Shown: piece by piece, positions 16,474-25,474 of the stretch | How positions within the stretch are numbered: position 1 is the stretch's first letter | Layout of the letters: each line of letters opens with the position of its first letter | Source: an uncultured Alphaproteobacteria bacterium | GTDB lineage: Bacteria; Pseudomonadota; Alphaproteobacteria; RF32; CAG-239 | NCBI GenBank assembly: GCA_910577095.1 | Contig: CAJTLY010000004.1 | Coordinates: 60,572-124,571 of the forward strand | Length of the DNA stretch: 64,000 nt | Direction: 5' to 3' | The notes under the pieces: generated by a model | What the model was told of the DNA's origin: nothing | Seen by the model: the letters and a program-made list of their open reading frames with translations, nothing else | The model's database searches: none | Position numbers and translations under genes: made by a program

Positions 16474-18777
16474 ATGGTTGCAATTAAATCAATTAAAGAA
16501 ATTAAAAATTTTGCATCTTTTGAAAATTTCGATGCCTCCATATCTCCATATAAAAATTTTCAAAAGTATAATATATTTTATGGATTAAATGGCAGTGGAA
16601 AAACAACTTTATCAAGATTATTATCATTTTTAAATGTAGGGAAAATACCTGATGATGAAGAAAGCAAAGAACAGTATCAAGATTTTAATCAATTGAAATT
16701 TAAAATAGAACTTGATAATGATGATATTGTTACGGTCTTCGATAATAACCAACTAATAAATAAAATAAGAGTTTTTAATTCTGATTTTGTTAGTAGAAAT
16801 GTAAAATTAGAAAAAGCAACAACTAAATCACTAATCTATAATATTAGCGAAAAATCAGATAAATTAAAAACAAAAAGAAAATATTATGAAAAAAATATAT
16901 CTTATTGGCATAACAAAGATAACCAGTTAATTATAGATAAAAATATAGAAGAAAAAGATAAGATTCTTCAAAATAAATACCAAGATTTAGCAAGGGAAAT
17001 AAAATACCTATTAAATTTATCAAATAGTTTTAACAAAAATTCTGTTAAAGACTTATTTAATCAACTTACTCAATGCAAAGAATTATCTGATGAAGAATTT
17101 CAAAAATTTGTTGCTATTTCTAAACAAGATGAAAAATATCTACTCGATATTAATTTTGATAATTTAAGTGTTAATAGTCTGAAAAAAGATGAATTTGATG
17201 AATTGAAGAAAATTTTATTAACAAAAAAGACCAGAAATACAGGAGAAAAAGAAACTGTAATTAATTGGATATCAGATGGGTTGAAAATACATCAAAATGA
17301 CCACACCAAATGCAAGTTCTGTTCTCAAGAGATACATCACGATTTTTGGAAAACTAGATTAAGTGAGATAGAACAGATTTTAAAAAAAGATATTGAATTT
17401 GAAACATTTGAACAAAATATAAGACAAATTATAAATAGACTAGACAATAAAATAAGATTTATAGATACATTTGATGTTAATATTACTAGCAATCAATTTT
17501 TGATACAATATCAAAAACAAGCTGAGTTGATTCTCTGCAAAATTAAAGAATTGAAATCCCAAAGCAGACAATCACTTGAAATTATAAAATCATTATTTGA
17601 GAAAAAGTTATTTCAATTAGATGAGGCTATCGTTTTAGAAGATAGTGTTTTTGATTTGTCATATTTTTCAGAATGTAAAAAATTAAATCTTCTTATTCAG
17701 AGTAATAATATAGAATGTAATGAATTGAGTAAAATTAAAGAAGATGCTAAAAATAAAATTATTTCTTCTATATTATTTCCTCATATGGGAGAAGTGGCTA
17801 GAATAAAAAGCTATTTGGCAAAAGCTAATACAACAAAAGTTATGATTGCAGATAGAATTAGTAATTATCAAATAAAATTAGCTACTATTATAAAAGAATT
17901 AAATAATCAAAAAGTTGCTATAAATGAGATTGAAAACATTTGCGAACAAATTTTTGGATATAAGAAATTTTCTTTTACTTTTGATGAGAATCTTAAATCG
18001 TATAAAATTACTAGAACTGGTAAAACATCTGCAAGAAACATCAGTGAAGGAGAACAAACAGTAATAGCATTTGCATATTTTATAGCTTGCTTAAAAGAAG
18101 GTAATTTTAACAGAGAAGAAGGGATTGTTGTTATAGATGACCCAGTATCAAGTTTAGACCAACAATATCTTTTTAATATTTACGTGGTGTTAATGAGAGA
18201 AGTTTTAAAGGAGAATTTGTGTTCTCAGGCATTTATTCTTACTCATAATTTTTATTTTTTTAGAAAAGTACGAAATTGTTTAAAAAATATTTCTAAACTT
18301 AAGGATGAAACGAAAAAACAAACTTATGAAAATACATATGTTTCTGTTTATTCTATTGAGAAAACGAATGGAAAAAGTGTTATTAAAGATGCATCAAAAT
18401 ATTTATTAAATTATGAAACAGAATATTTACATTTAATAAGAAAATTAAATAAAGACCTTGTAGAAGCAGATAATGAATTTTCAGATGTGGGAGTTGGCAA
18501 TGCTATTAGACAAGTGTTAGAAATATTTTTATCATTTAAATGTCCTGATAAAAATAATCTTTTTACTAGATTTCAGAATGTAACTCCCAAACCAGATAAA
18601 AAATTTAAATATTTATATGATTTGGTAAATTCAATGAGCCATACAGATGAAATAGATACAGAAGTTGTAAACGGTGCTTATAAAAGGATTGCAGGAAAAA
18701 GTGACATCCAAGAGCTATTTGATTTTATCAAAGAAATTGATGCAGAGCATTATGAAAAAATCAAAAAAATTGTTTAG
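16474..18777 (+). CDS. rloC: RloC-like ATPase / anticodon nuclease candidate
   Basis: 767 residues of the AAA_13-type family that includes PrrC and RloC, phage-exclusion anticodon nucleases. Walker A is GLNGSGKTT (37-45), the ABC-like signature NISEGEQT lies near 525 and Walker B IVVIDDPVSSLD at 551-562, followed by FILTHNFYFF. A coiled coil is interrupted by C280-K-F-C283, the zinc-hook position that distinguishes RloC from the shorter PrrC. The C-terminal part has R679 and E683 (RQVLE) and H723 (SMSHTD), the R-x3-E...H arrangement of the known nuclease triad. I chose ATG 16474, five bases after GAGGT. It converges with rloB, stops three bases apart. Nuclease activity is inference. Confidence 0.72.
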   Translation: MVAIKSIKEIKNFASFENFDASISPYKNFQKYNIFYGLNGSGKTTLSRLLSFLNVGKIPDDEESKEQYQDFNQLKFKIELDNDDIVTVFDNNQLINKIRVFNSDFVSRNVKLEKATTKSLIYNISEKSDKLKTKRKYYEKNISYWHNKDNQLIIDKNIEEKDKILQNKYQDLAREIKYLLNLSNSFNKNSVKDLFNQLTQCKELSDEEFQKFVAISKQDEKYLLDINFDNLSVNSLKKDEFDELKKILLTKKTRNTGEKETVINWISDGLKIHQNDHTKCKFCSQEIHHDFWKTRLSEIEQILKKDIEFETFEQNIRQIINRLDNKIRFIDTFDVNITSNQFLIQYQKQAELILCKIKELKSQSRQSLEIIKSLFEKKLFQLDEAIVLEDSVFDLSYFSECKKLNLLIQSNNIECNELSKIKEDAKNKIISSILFPHMGEVARIKSYLAKANTTKVMIADRISNYQIKLATIIKELNNQKVAINEIENICEQIFGYKKFSFTFDENLKSYKITRTGKTSARNISEGEQTVIAFAYFIACLKEGNFNREEGIVVIDDPVSSLDQQYLFNIYVVLMREVLKENLCSQAFILTHNFYFFRKVRNCLKNISKLKDETKKQTYENTYVSVYSIEKTNGKSVIKDASKYLLNYETEYLHLIRKLNKDLVEADNEFSDVGVGNAIRQVLEIFLSFKCPDKNNLFTRFQNVTPKPDKKFKYLYDLVNSMSHTDEIDTEVVNGAYKRIAGKSDIQELFDFIKEIDAEHYEKIKKIV

Positions 18778-18780
18778 GTT

Positions 18781-19437
18781 TTAGTTTTTTACAAAATCTC
18801 TCATAGCTTCAATTAATTCATCAAAATTGGTAGAGGGTCTTATTCTCCAATCTCCTAATTTGGAATTGTTTGTTCTTAATTTTTTAGCCCTTGAGATAGC
18901 TTTATCTTCATTATCATTAACCAGCATTAAATCTATATCAAACCTTTTGTTGGTTTTTGCATTATATCTAGGAAGATATATTTTTAATTCTTTTTCCAAC
19001 TCATTTTTGGTGGTTGGTGTTTTATCTGAAAAATGCATCAAAGCCCACAATTCAACAGACCTATTAGAACAAATGACTTTAATATTATTGTCTTTTGCTT
19101 CCTCAAAAGCCTTGTCAAAATTCTCTTTATCTTTCCCTCCTATGCTTCTATCATCTTCATCAAACACAGCATAAAAAGTATCTAAATAATTTTTTGCTGG
19201 TTTCTTTGCTTCAATTAAATTTTCAACAATTTTTAAAGGTTCCGATTCATATTTTGAAGCCACAATTTCAAATTTAGTCATAGCTTTAATATGATTTACA
19301 CCATTTTTAGCAGCAAAATTTCTAATCCAATCAGTTAAATATTGTGGTTCAGTTACATCACCTTCGGTAAAAATAACCATTTTGGAAGCACTTCTTTCTT
19401 TTCTATTGTGCCTATTTTTTCTATCTAAACTAACCAT
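18781..19437 (-). CDS. rloB: RloB-like protein (AbiLii-like, TOPRIM-type)
   Basis: 218 residues. VIFTEGDVTEPQYLTDWI (about 21-38) is the family signature with the conserved E-G-x-T-E-P, followed by FYAVFDEDDRS (acidic pair) and CSNRSVELWALMHF, features of the RloB family whose fold is related to TOPRIM nucleases. The pair RloA plus RloB corresponds to the AbiL abortive-infection arrangement (AbiLi ATPase plus AbiLii). It follows rloA by three bases, so the two are one operon and the products probably form a complex. Cutting activity is inferred from the family. Confidence 0.8.
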   Translation of the reverse strand: MVSLDRKNRHNRKERSASKMVIFTEGDVTEPQYLTDWIRNFAAKNGVNHIKAMTKFEIVASKYESEPLKIVENLIEAKKPAKNYLDTFYAVFDEDDRSIGGKDKENFDKAFEEAKDNNIKVICSNRSVELWALMHFSDKTPTTKNELEKELKIYLPRYNAKTNKRFDIDLMLVNDNEDKAISRAKKLRTNNSKLGDWRIRPSTNFDELIEAMRDFVKN

Positions 19438-19440
19438 TAG

Positions 19441-20721
19441 CTATTCCTTTGCTTCCAAAATATTAGCTAATTCATTAATATCTCCCAAATATGGAATTGC
19501 TCCGAATCTGCCCTCTAAATAGCCTTTTTCATAATTAAAGCCTTCTCTGATAGCCTTAAATTCAGTTAAAGGATAAACCTCAGAACATCCTTCTTCATTC
19601 TTTTCAACAAACCAAATTTCATCTCTCTTGAGAATATTTGATTTAAGGATGGAAGTATTATGAGTGGTAAAAATAAGCTGTGCCCCACCAATATTAATAT
19701 TGGGGTTATTAAACATCTCAACAATTTTAGCCAGCATCATCGGATGTAACTTTTCTTCAAGCTCATCAATAATATAAATTCCACCACCAACTAAAATTGG
19801 AACAAACATAACCAAGTATTTTGCAAACTGCCCAGTCCCCCAGCTTTCTGAAGAAATAGGTAATTCATACTTTTTATTGTTTACCCCAATATGTTCAAAG
19901 TTAATTTTATAATGTTTTCCGGTTGGAGAGGTAGTAAAAGGTAGTGCAGATGAATCTTTTTCTTCTTCAACTTTAATATCTGTAATTCCCAAATCTGCAT
20001 ATTTAATTAACTCAACAACTTTCTTATGCAAGGATTTGTCCTGATAAATCTTTTCTGCCAAGCTATCCATATTAAACATTGTTTCTAAGATATTTATAAA
20101 AGTAACCTTACAAATATCTTTTAAGGCCTCAAAAATATTATGAATATAAGAAATTCCTCTTGTATCCAAAATATCAAGAACAAGCAAATCCTGTCTTTTG
20201 CCTAAAGAATCTTCTATATATTTAATATCAAATTTTGATATAATTTCTTTGTATGGTTTGTAAATATTGCTTTCAACTCTATCATAAATGACTTTTTTAT
20301 TTTTATTCTGATATTCTGTTAAGTTTTCTGTCAGTATTCCTGTTTTATCAAAGCTAAATGATAAAATATATCTAATATCATCAAGACAGAAGTCTATTTC
20401 TATAGATGATGGTCTTGATGCAGATTCGTCATCTAATAAAAATGGCTTATAAAATTCAAATGATGGTTTACTATCTGTTTTTCCTAACAAAGGCAAGACA
20501 ATATCATTAAACACTTTAACAATATTGCTCTTTCCGGAAGCATTGGCTCCATAAAATGCAGTAACAGGAGTAATCAAATCATCTCCAATAGCATTAACTC
20601 TTCTAATATAAGATGTCGGGGTATTGCTATATTTAGATTCCGCTGTAAAAAATATTTCCTGTTCATCTTTAAACGACAAGATATTTGCAAATTTAACTCT
20701 TAATAAATTTACTTTAGCCAT
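19441..20721 (-). CDS. rloA: RloA-like AAA ATPase (AbiLi-like)
   Basis: 426 residues of the SMC-like AAA_15/AAA_21 group. FYGANASGKSNIVKVF (about 57-72) is the Walker A region and GIYIIDELEEKLHP the Walker B/D-loop, followed by LIFTTHNTSIL. The start ATG at 20721 (MAKVNLLRVKF) has GGAG eight bases upstream; the frame could extend 11 codons but without a ribosome site. As the first gene of rloA-rloB it is the sensor/motor partner in AbiL-type defence, comparable in layout to PARIS (AAA_15 plus TOPRIM-like effector). No type I restriction genes are present in the window. Confidence 0.8.
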   Translation of the reverse strand: MAKVNLLRVKFANILSFKDEQEIFFTAESKYSNTPTSYIRRVNAIGDDLITPVTAFYGANASGKSNIVKVFNDIVLPLLGKTDSKPSFEFYKPFLLDDESASRPSSIEIDFCLDDIRYILSFSFDKTGILTENLTEYQNKNKKVIYDRVESNIYKPYKEIISKFDIKYIEDSLGKRQDLLVLDILDTRGISYIHNIFEALKDICKVTFINILETMFNMDSLAEKIYQDKSLHKKVVELIKYADLGITDIKVEEEKDSSALPFTTSPTGKHYKINFEHIGVNNKKYELPISSESWGTGQFAKYLVMFVPILVGGGIYIIDELEEKLHPMMLAKIVEMFNNPNINIGGAQLIFTTHNTSILKSNILKRDEIWFVEKNEEGCSEVYPLTEFKAIREGFNYEKGYLEGRFGAIPYLGDINELANILEAKE

Positions 20722-20853
20722 TTTTTTGCTCCGGCAGTTGTTGTTTGTAATCAAAATATAGAAATAAAAAGCAAAAAAATCAACACTTTTATTTAAAATT
20801 CGTAAAAAAATTACAAATTTTTATAAAAAACATCATTTTTTTTGATTTTATTT

Positions 20854-20882
20854 TTGCAAATACTCTTAAAATAATGTAATAT
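20854..20882 (+). promoter_or_regulatory. Possible promoter of the 20922 gene
   Basis: TTGCAA and TAATAT with a 17-base spacer, about 40 bases before the ATG, in a very A+T-rich stretch where chance matches are frequent. Confidence 0.35.
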
Positions 20883-20921
20883 ACCAAACATAAAATAACA
20901 CTATTTATTAGGAGAAAAAAT

Positions 20922-21305
20922 ATGTCTGAAATTAAAACTCAAGAAGAATTTGAAGCAAAAATAAATGATTTGGTTGATAAAATTAATAATGCTCCAACCA
21001 ATTTAATAAGAGGTGACTTATTGGAGTTATGGGATGATTGCAGAGAAGCAGTATACTTTTGTCCTGAAAATGGCTATGGTCCTATCTATACAGAGCTCAG
21101 AGCTATTCCAGAAAATAATAAATTTTCTGAAATATTAGTATATATAAAATCAGAATATTATCTGTTTTTGGAATTGAGAGACAATCTTGTCTATAAACCG
21201 ATGTCATTTCTTGAAACACTAAGCTATGTTTGTGATGAGTATATATATCATTTAAGGAATTCCTTTGAAGCAGCAGAAAGAGAACGAGAAAGAGAAAAAG
21301 CTTAG
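20922..21305 (+). CDS. Unknown acidic cytoplasmic protein
   Basis: 127 residues, strongly helical, acidic N-terminus (EEFEAKINDLVDKI) and a charged tail EAAEREREREKA. No signal, no membrane segment and no motif that I recognise. A good ribosome site (AGGAGAAAAAAT) precedes the ATG. It is the last gene of the island before the right boundary and transcribed away from the rloA-rloB pair. Its role, defence-related or not, cannot be judged from sequence. Confidence 0.6.
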   Translation: MSEIKTQEEFEAKINDLVDKINNAPTNLIRGDLLELWDDCREAVYFCPENGYGPIYTELRAIPENNKFSEILVYIKSEYYLFLELRDNLVYKPMSFLETLSYVCDEYIYHLRNSFEAAEREREREKA

Positions 21306-21468
21306 TTATGTATTCTGTTTTTTTGATATAATTATAAGCGATAATCGACGCAAAATTTGCGGAGAATATGATGATTATTATCCGCAAGTCACTATATTTT
21401 AATTATTGCCACTCATTTATTACATTGGTCTCATCAACTATAGAGTTCAACAATTCGTCAACTTTGGT

Positions 21469-21474
21469 GCACCA
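21469..21474 (+). repeat. Putative island attachment core, right copy (GCACCA)
   Basis: GCACCA in the context CTTTGGTGCACCATAACTC, matching the last six bases of tRNA-Leu. Immediately after it base composition returns to the chromosomal level and a strong hairpin begins. Confidence 0.4.
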
Positions 21475-21512
21475 TAACTCAAAACCCTCCCTTGCGGAGG
21501 GTTTTGAGTTAT
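21474..21512 (+). terminator. Strong 17-bp hairpin at the right island edge
   Basis: ATAACTCAAAACCCTCC (21474-21490) pairs perfectly with 21496-21512 around CTTGC. It starts inside the right GCACCA copy. In an uninterrupted chromosome it would lie directly after tRNA-Leu and could be that gene's original terminator, although no T-run follows. Confidence 0.55.
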
Positions 21513-21563
21513 AATAAACCTCACTATTCCCTCTTCGTTCAATATAAGATACTTTTTTCACAG

Positions 21564-21597
21564 CAAAAAGCCTCCCTTGGTCGGGGAGGCTTTTTTT
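21564..21597. terminator. Terminator downstream of the 21859 gene
   Basis: GCAAAAAGCCTCCC and GGGAGGCTTTTTTT form a stem flanked by A and T runs, so it can work on both strands; the minus-strand gene ending at 21629 is its obvious user. Confidence 0.75.
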
Positions 21598-21628
21598 AAA
21601 GAAGACATTGACTGTCTTATGATCATGT

Positions 21629-21859
21629 TCACGAAGCGGCGGAAGCAGTTTTCCGGTACAGGCATTTTCCGTTAAGATCCATACCGATCACTTTGGTTCC
21701 GATCCCGCGCAGGAAGTGGAGGGTAATCTCGTCTCCGGCTTCGGGTTTTCCATACTTCTTCTCCAGTCCGAAATGCATGATTCCGCCGGTAGGGTCTTCA
21801 GCGGTGATGCTCCACTTGTTTTCGGACATACTCTTCACTTTTTGAACAGTTATTTCCAT
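21629..21859 (-). CDS. Small unknown protein
   Basis: 76 residues, beta-rich by appearance (MEITVQKVKSMSENKWSITA; ITLHFLRGIGTKVIGMDLNG). No signal or membrane segment. Not recognised. A clear sigma70 promoter (21923-21895) and a terminator (21564-21597) frame it as a single-gene unit, which supports it being real. There is no Shine-Dalgarno before the ATG (leader ttaattaccaacaat). Confidence 0.6.
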   Translation of the reverse strand: MEITVQKVKSMSENKWSITAEDPTGGIMHFGLEKKYGKPEAGDEITLHFLRGIGTKVIGMDLNGKCLYRKTASAAS

Positions 21860-21894
21860 ATTGTTGGTAATTAAAATAATAAAACTCTGCCTAA

Positions 21895-21923
21895 AATGTA
21901 CAAAAAAAGTTTTTTTATGTCAA
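21895..21923 (-). promoter_or_regulatory. Sigma70 promoter of the 21859 gene
   Basis: On the minus strand TTGACA (21923-21918), 17-base spacer, TACATT (21900-21895), about 35 bases before the ATG. Confidence 0.6.
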
Positions 21924-22045
21924 GCAATTATCTTCGTCGATTGACATTTTTCAGCCTGCCGCCGCCTCTCAATGCCAAACGTGCTTCTGGATCGGCGAAC
22001 GGTATTTATATGGACATCGGCAATTTTTTTGCTTATATTATAATT

Positions 22046-23086
22046 ATGACAGAATATCGTTTAGCCGCATCACTCCTCAATTGGTACCGACATCACGGAC
22101 GCAGCCTGCCCTGGCGTGTCAAAGGCGGCGCTCATCCCGATCCTTACGTTGTTTTGGTTTCCGAATTTATGCTGCAGCAAACCACGGTCAAAACCGTACT
22201 CGATTATTTTGCCCCCTTTATGCGGCGTTTTCCAACCGTCGAAAGCTTGGCCGCGGCCGATTTGGAAGAAGTTTACCGCTATTGGCAAGGGCTGGGTTAC
22301 TATACGCGGGCGCGCTCTTTACATATCACGGCGCAGACGATTGTCAAAGATTTCGGCGGTCGCTTTCCGCAAACCCGCGAAAATGTGCTCAAGCTCAAAG
22401 GGATCGGCGCCTATACCGCATCCAGCTTTCTTGCCCTCGCCTTCAACCTGCCCGAGACCGTTATTGACGGCAACGTTATCCGCATTATCTGCCGTCTGTA
22501 CCATTTGACAGCTCCGGTTGCAGAAATCGAAAACCTCATTCGTGAAAAAGCACAAACTCTCACCGATGCGCAACATCCGGCCGACTATGCTTCGGCAATT
22601 ATGGATCTGGGTGCCGTTATCTGTACCCCCAAAAAACCGCAATGTCTGCTTTGTCCCTGGCAAAACGCCTGTTTATCCCGCGGCCTGCCGGAACTGGAAC
22701 GAATTCCCGACCGTGCCAAACCGGCTAAAAAAGAAAAAAACGGCAGCGTTTACCTGATTTTTAACACCGCGGGCCAAATCCTGATTCGGAAACGTTCGGA
22801 AAAAGGGCTTCTTTCCGGTCTCTACGAGTTCCCCTGGACCGACGAAGGCATGCTTGAGTTTAACGGGGCCGCAGACAGCGGAGAAACGGTTTCCCATATT
22901 TTTACCCATATACGCCTCAACCTCAAAATATATATCGTCCATACGGACGCTTCGCCCGTTGCTGACGGACAGTTCGTAAATATCGGAGAACTGTCCGGCT
23001 ACCCATTCTCAACCTTAATGAAAAAAGTTTACGCCAAATCGTTACCGGCGGGGTCCGCAGCTTCCGACGTTTCCCCATCATCTTAA
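22046..23086 (+). CDS. mutY: A/G-specific adenine glycosylase MutY
   Basis: Removes adenine mispaired with 8-oxoguanine (base excision repair, cytoplasm). 346 residues from ATG 22046 (MTEYRLAASL); the frame is open 50 codons further up but that part has no MutY similarity. SEFMLQQTTVKTV carries the catalytic Glu, LKGIGAYTASSFLALAF is the helix-hairpin-helix and VIDGNV supplies the catalytic Asp. CTPKKPQCLLCPWQNAC is the C-x6-C-x2-C-x5-C iron-sulfur ligand set. The C-terminal NUDIX-like 8-oxoG recognition domain includes SGLYEFPW and FTHIRLNL. First chromosomal gene right of the island on the plus strand; ends at a shared terminator. Confidence 0.95.
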   Translation: MTEYRLAASLLNWYRHHGRSLPWRVKGGAHPDPYVVLVSEFMLQQTTVKTVLDYFAPFMRRFPTVESLAAADLEEVYRYWQGLGYYTRARSLHITAQTIVKDFGGRFPQTRENVLKLKGIGAYTASSFLALAFNLPETVIDGNVIRIICRLYHLTAPVAEIENLIREKAQTLTDAQHPADYASAIMDLGAVICTPKKPQCLLCPWQNACLSRGLPELERIPDRAKPAKKEKNGSVYLIFNTAGQILIRKRSEKGLLSGLYEFPWTDEGMLEFNGAADSGETVSHIFTHIRLNLKIYIVHTDASPVADGQFVNIGELSGYPFSTLMKKVYAKSLPAGSAASDVSPSS

Positions 23087-23094
23087 AACAGTGC

Positions 23095-23140
23095 CCAAAA
23101 AAAGCGTCTTTCTCCGTCACCGGAGAAAGACGCTTTTTTT
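23095..23140. terminator. Bidirectional terminator between mutY and the 24250 gene
   Basis: AAAGCGTCTTTCTCCG (23101-23116) pairs with CGGAGAAAGACGCTTT (23121-23136) around TCAC, with A and T runs outside. Confidence 0.85.
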
Positions 23141-23152
23141 ACTTTGAGAATG

Positions 23153-24250
23153 TTACTTCGCTGCCAAAGCCCAGCTTAACAGCTGCGGATTGGCCGCAAT
23201 CAGAGCTTGTGCCTCATCGTTCAGAGCTTCTTTCGGCTCATACTTGAAGATGCGCGAACACATTCCGTGATCGGCTTTGCTCAGGAAATACACGATCACT
23301 TCGGCGGAGAGATGACAGCCGCCATTATGATGATATGCATCATATTGCCAGACGTTCATCATCTTCTGCGCTTCCGGATACAGCACATTTCCTTTGACGA
23401 GATAGCATCTCCATTCTTCACCGCCGTCATTTTTAGCCGCCGTATTTCTGACCATCTGACGCTGCGAAAACTTTGACAGGGCTTCTTGCATCAAACCGGC
23501 CATATTCCGGCGGAATGTCTTCTCACACTCGTTTTCTTCGCATGAGTAGACTTCGTTTTTCATCGCAAATACCTTAGCGATCAGACGAGTTGACAGGCCG
23601 TGACGCTCAACGCAATCCAGAAACAGGTCTCCCAGTCGGTAACGGAGCAAAATCTCCATCATTTCTTCCGAAGGAGTATATTTGTTGCAATACACCTCCA
23701 GAACATCGGTCAGCGAATGGCTTGCCAGAAACTCAAACTGTTTTCCGTCAAGTTTTACACCTGCAACCACCATCAAGATGCGAACAGCGTGGCCGTGAGC
23801 CTTCTCATGGTCACTGTTCCACAAAAGCTGTTTGGCATCGAAGCTCATGGCTTTGATCGCCTCAATCTGCTCTTCTTTACCGCTGACGGTAAAAAAATAT
23901 TTCACCTGCTGTTTGGCAGAATAATTACTTATTCCGCGTACAGCCATGAAATGTTTTTTCCAATACATCGGCAGAACAGCCACAAACGGCGCGTAAAGAT
24001 ACTGCATAAGGTCCATATACACCGGGAGATCCCAGTCATACAGACTTTCTGCAGCCTTGCGCGGTGCCAGCAGGCTGTACGGGACGAAGAAGAGCGGGTT
24101 GAAGAAGATGAAGGTTATTACCGCCAAGGCAATAATGATCACGATCCCCTTTCCGGTTTCTTCCAGTACGCGACCGGCCCACTTAAGCACGTTCCATGCT
24201 TTGTTTGCTACTTTGTTTACACTCTCTTTTTTGTCGTTTGAAGTTGCCAT
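23153..24250 (-). CDS. Membrane-anchored protein of unknown function
   Basis: 365 residues from ATG 24250 (MATSNDKKESVNK). A strong hydrophobic segment lies at about 38-65 (IVIIIALAVITFIFFNP), perhaps followed by a second, weaker one; the remaining 280 residues are soluble, helical and contain scattered cysteines (CVERHG, YSCEENECEK, GMCSR). I do not recognise the family. The frame is open upstream to 24442 but that extension overlaps nothing known and looks random. No Shine-Dalgarno is visible; the leader is A+T-rich (ttaaatttatatctt). It converges on mutY. Confidence 0.6.
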   Translation of the reverse strand: MATSNDKKESVNKVANKAWNVLKWAGRVLEETGKGIVIIIALAVITFIFFNPLFFVPYSLLAPRKAAESLYDWDLPVYMDLMQYLYAPFVAVLPMYWKKHFMAVRGISNYSAKQQVKYFFTVSGKEEQIEAIKAMSFDAKQLLWNSDHEKAHGHAVRILMVVAGVKLDGKQFEFLASHSLTDVLEVYCNKYTPSEEMMEILLRYRLGDLFLDCVERHGLSTRLIAKVFAMKNEVYSCEENECEKTFRRNMAGLMQEALSKFSQRQMVRNTAAKNDGGEEWRCYLVKGNVLYPEAQKMMNVWQYDAYHHNGGCHLSAEVIVYFLSKADHGMCSRIFKYEPKEALNDEAQALIAANPQLLSWALAAK

Positions 24251-24510
24251 AAGATATAAATTTAATGGCGCCCAAGTCTCCGATTGGGTTAAAATTATTA
24301 AGCTGTCCGAGAGACAACGGCCAAAACCGTCCGTACAACTGCCTATCTTCAAAGTTACTTCAAATTCGGCCATAATTTCATCAATCGTCCGTTTGAGCAA
24401 AACCCAAAAACAACAATTAAAAATCAACCTAATAATGAACATACTCTTAAATAAACAGGTTTATGGTATCACTTTACGAAATTTTTGTCAAATATATAAA
24501 TCTAAGAAAA

Positions 24511-24538
24511 ACGCCTGTCGGTTTGCCCTGACAGGCGT
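24511..24538 (-). terminator. Terminator of the mtaB-ftsY operon
   Basis: ACGCCTGTC (24511-24519) pairs with GACAGGCGT (24530-24538); on the minus strand a T stretch (tttttctta) follows. The rest of 24251-24510 holds the leader of the 24250 gene and no other gene. Confidence 0.7.
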
Positions 24539-24556
24539 CTTAAAAATTCGAGCGCT

Positions 24557-25474
24557 TTAATCCAACCCGACTAAACGACGCGCATAATCGGCGGCACAAA
24601 AGCGATCCAGGTCCTCAATTCCCTCGCCGACCCCGATATAATAAATCGGCGTCGGATTTTCGCCGGCAATTGCAGCCACCATTCCGCCGCGCGCGGTGCC
24701 GTCCAGCTTGGTCACAACCAACCCCGACACCGGAACACATTGTTTAAACACTTCCACCTGCGACAAAGCATTTTGTCCGGTCGTCGCATCGACGGTCAGC
24801 AAAGTTTGATGCGGTGCATCGGGAATAACCTTTTGCATCACTTTGACCACCTTTTTCAATTCGTCCATCAGCCCGTTTTTATTCTGCAGCCGACCGGCGG
24901 TATCAATAAACACCACGTCGTCACCGACTTTCAACGCTTCTCTCAAACCGTCAAAACACAACCCGGCACTGTCGCAACCGTCCGCTCCGGCAAAAACGCG
25001 CACGCCGGAACGTTCGCCCCATACCCGAAGCTGCTCAACCGCAGCCGCCCGAAACGTATCACCGGCAATCAGCGACACTTTTAACCCTTCTGCCTTAAAT
25101 TTGGTTGCCAGCTTGCCGATGGTGGTCGTTTTTCCGGCACCGTTAACACCAACCATTAAAATCACAAACGGCTTTTTGCGGCGGTCAAGTTCCAACTTTT
25201 GTTCGCACGGTTGCAAGATTTTCTGTATTTCGGCTGCAAGGTTTTCTCGGATTTCCTGATCGGAAATTTCCTTATCCTGACGGATTTTAGCGAAACCTTT
25301 GACCACTTCCGCAGCCGTTTTTACACCCATGTCGGCAGTGATCAACAGTTCTTCCAACTCATCCAGCGTTTCCGCGTCCAAATGTTTTTTGGTAAAGATT
25401 CCGCTAATGCCGCCGCTGATTTTCTGTGACGACTTTTTCAGCCCCAATCCCAGCTTTTCCAACCATTTAACCAT
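24557..25474 (-). CDS. ftsY: Signal recognition particle receptor FtsY
   Basis: SRP receptor GTPase that docks ribosome-nascent chain complexes at the inner membrane. 305 residues: helical N domain (about 20-95), then the G domain with GVNGAGKTTTIGKLATKF (G1), DTFRAAAVEQL, DTAGRLQNK (G3) and TKLDGTARGG (G4/G5). The long acidic A domain of E. coli FtsY is absent; only a short amphipathic basic N-terminus remains, as is usual in Alphaproteobacteria. The start overlaps the end of mtaB by eight bases, indicating coupled translation. Confidence 0.95.
   Translation of the reverse strand: MVKWLEKLGLGLKKSSQKISGGISGIFTKKHLDAETLDELEELLITADMGVKTAAEVVKGFAKIRQDKEISDQEIRENLAAEIQKILQPCEQKLELDRRKKPFVILMVGVNGAGKTTTIGKLATKFKAEGLKVSLIAGDTFRAAAVEQLRVWGERSGVRVFAGADGCDSAGLCFDGLREALKVGDDVVFIDTAGRLQNKNGLMDELKKVVKVMQKVIPDAPHQTLLTVDATTGQNALSQVEVFKQCVPVSGLVVTKLDGTARGGMVAAIAGENPTPIYYIGVGEGIEDLDRFCAADYARRLVGLD

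Larger units (their letters stand above)
5767..21474. mobile_element. A+T-rich genomic island inserted at tRNA-Leu (defence cargo)
   Basis: From the tRNA 3' end to about 21474 the base composition drops sharply (about 30% G+C by eye, against about 50% outside) and codon use shifts to A/T-ending codons. The block starts with a large serine recombinase pointing away from the island interior toward the tRNA and carries two more serine recombinases, a restriction-modification-like operon, RloC-, RloB- and RloA-like genes, an ankyrin protein and small unknowns. No conjugation or phage structural genes are seen, so it is an integrative island dependent on outside help for transfer. Limits are inferred from composition plus the GCACCA repeat. 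Confidence 0.75.

Noticed and set aside
5767..21474. Prophage or conjugative element
   Set aside because: No capsid, tail, terminase, relaxase or channel genes are present; only recombinases and cargo.
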